A DNA stretch of 6,444 bases, from NCBI GenBank assembly GCA_900554255.1, contig USGN01000073.1, forward strand, positions 1 to 6,444, in the 5' to 3' direction. The DNA comes from an uncultured Collinsella sp. GTDB taxonomy: Bacteria > Actinomycetota > Coriobacteriia > Coriobacteriales > Coriobacteriaceae. A model generated the notes under the pieces. It had not been told where the DNA came from, ran no database searches, and saw nothing but the letters and a program-made list of their open reading frames with translations. A program made the position numbers and the translations under genes. Shown piece after piece: positions 5,552 through 6,444 of the stretch. The first letter of the stretch is position 1. The number at the start of each line of letters is the position of its first letter.

Positions 5552-6444
5552 TTACCCGCGCGGCTTGATTTTATCACGTAGCGACTTGAGGTTCTCCAGT
5601 GCCGCGTTAAGCGTCTCATCCCGCTTGGCAAAGTGGAAACGAATCAGATGATTGACGGGCTCGCGGAAGAAGCTCGAGCCGGGCACGGCGCCCACGCCAA
5701 CCTTGGAGGCGAGATCCTCGCAGAAGTCGAGGTCGCTCTCGTAGCCAAACTCAGAGATGTCCATCATGACGTAGTAGGCGCCCTGCGGCACGTTATGCTC
5801 AAGACCGATGCTATCGAGCCCCTGGCAGAACAGGTCGCGTTTGGCGGTGTAGAGGTCGAGGACCTCATCGTAATAGCTGTCGTCGAAGTTGAGGGCGGTG
5901 ACAACGGCTTCCTGCAGGGGAGCGGCGGCACCCACGGTGAGAAAGTCGTGGACCTTCTTGATGCGCTCGGTGATCTCGGCAGGGGCGATGGTGTAGCCCA
6001 GGCGCCAGCCGGTGATGGAGTACGTCTTGGACAGCGAGCTGCAGCTGATGGTTCGCTCGAACATGCCGGGCAGCGTGGCCATATAGACGTGCTCGTGGGG
6101 CGCGTAGACGATGTGCTCGTATACCTCGTCGGTAATGCAGTAGGCGTCGTACTTTTTGCAGAGGTCGGCGATGAAGGTGAGCTCCTCGCGCGTAAAGACC
6201 TTGCCACAGGGGTTGGAAGGGTTGCACAGGACGATGGCCTTGGGGTTGTTGTCGCGGAAGGCTGCCTCGAGCGTCTCGCGGTCAAAGTCGAATGTGGGCG
6301 GGTTGAGCGGCACATAGATGGGCTCGGCACCCGAGAGAATGGTGTCAGCGCCGTAGTTCTCGTAGAACGGCGAGAAGATGACGACCTTGTCTCCGGGGTT
6401 CGTAACCGTCATCATGGCGGCCATCATGGCCTCGGTGGAGCCGC
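5552..6444 (-). CDS. Pyridoxal-phosphate-dependent aminotransferase, class I/II (5' end beyond window)
   Basis: This fold-type I aminotransferase transfers an amino group from an amino acid to a 2-oxo acid in the cytoplasm. The frame stays open to the right edge: GSTEAMMAAM at the boundary is the conserved Gly-Ser/Ala-x-Glu-Ala segment that usually lies about 95 residues into the protein, so roughly the first quarter is missing. Counting Met at 6427 as residue 1, Asn72 in NPSNPCG and Asp100/Tyr103 in DEVY contact the cofactor. Lys134 in SSLSKTYSITGWRLGY is the Schiff-base lysine, Arg142 a phosphate ligand and Arg263 in LIRFHF the substrate-carboxylate arginine. All are intact. The pattern suits the aspartate/kynurenine/glutamine-transaminase-K group, but the substrate cannot be read from these motifs. 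The Met at 6427 is internal, not the start. The gene ends just before its own terminator. Confidence 0.95.
   Translation of the reverse strand, partial: GSTEAMMAAMMTVTNPGDKVVIFSPFYENYGADTILSGAEPIYVPLNPPTFDFDRETLEAAFRDNNPKAIVLCNPSNPCGKVFTREELTFIADLCKKYDAYCITDEVYEHIVYAPHEHVYMATLPGMFERTISCSSLSKTYSITGWRLGYTIAPAEITERIKKVHDFLTVGAAAPLQEAVVTALNFDDSYYDEVLDLYTAKRDLFCQGLDSIGLEHNVPQGAYYVMMDISEFGYESDLDFCEDLASKVGVGAVPGSSFFREPVNHLIRFHFAKRDETLNAALENLKSLRDKIKPRG

Overview
The window looks like ordinary chromosomal DNA from a high-GC Gram-positive bacterium of the Actinomycetota. A Collinsella-like member of the Coriobacteriia is my best guess. It rests on the Rho protein (long Ala/Lys/Arg/Glu-rich N-terminal extension with an actinobacterial-type motor core), on the GC-rich third codon positions, and on the kinds of neighbours. 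This is inference, since no database comparison was possible. Five protein genes fill almost all of the sequence. I see no tRNA, rRNA, CRISPR array, insertion sequence, integrase or attachment site.

Plus strand, left half. The window opens inside rho, the transcription termination factor. Its first codons are cut off, a long disordered charged region precedes the conserved fold, and a strong intrinsic terminator closes the gene. About 310 bp then separate rho from the next gene. This stretch holds the rho terminator, a good sigma-70-type promoter and a roughly 130-nt leader with possible secondary structure and a possible tiny leader ORF. The promoter appears to drive a two-gene operon: a 466-aa protein of unknown function (two membrane helices, then a long acidic disordered region and a C-terminal helix), and a VanZ-family membrane protein starting 7 bp after it. 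The operon ends in a perfect 15-bp terminator hairpin that contains the vanZ-like stop codon.

Minus strand, right half. A ROK-family sugar kinase of the zinc-containing fructokinase type and a class I/II PLP-dependent aminotransferase (5' end beyond the right edge) are transcribed leftward. A terminator separates them, and the kinase seems to have its own promoter, so they are probably independent units. The kinase converges on the vanZ-like gene, and the hairpin between them has a T-run on either strand, so it probably stops transcription from both sides.

The genes do not form an evident pathway: transcription termination, an unknown membrane protein with a VanZ-like partner, sugar phosphorylation and amino-acid transamination. 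No novel multi-gene system is evident. The points most worth a second look are the unusual RNA-binding motif and blocky charge pattern of this Rho, the paired Trp/Leu-Asp motifs in the unknown membrane protein, and the leader upstream of that protein.
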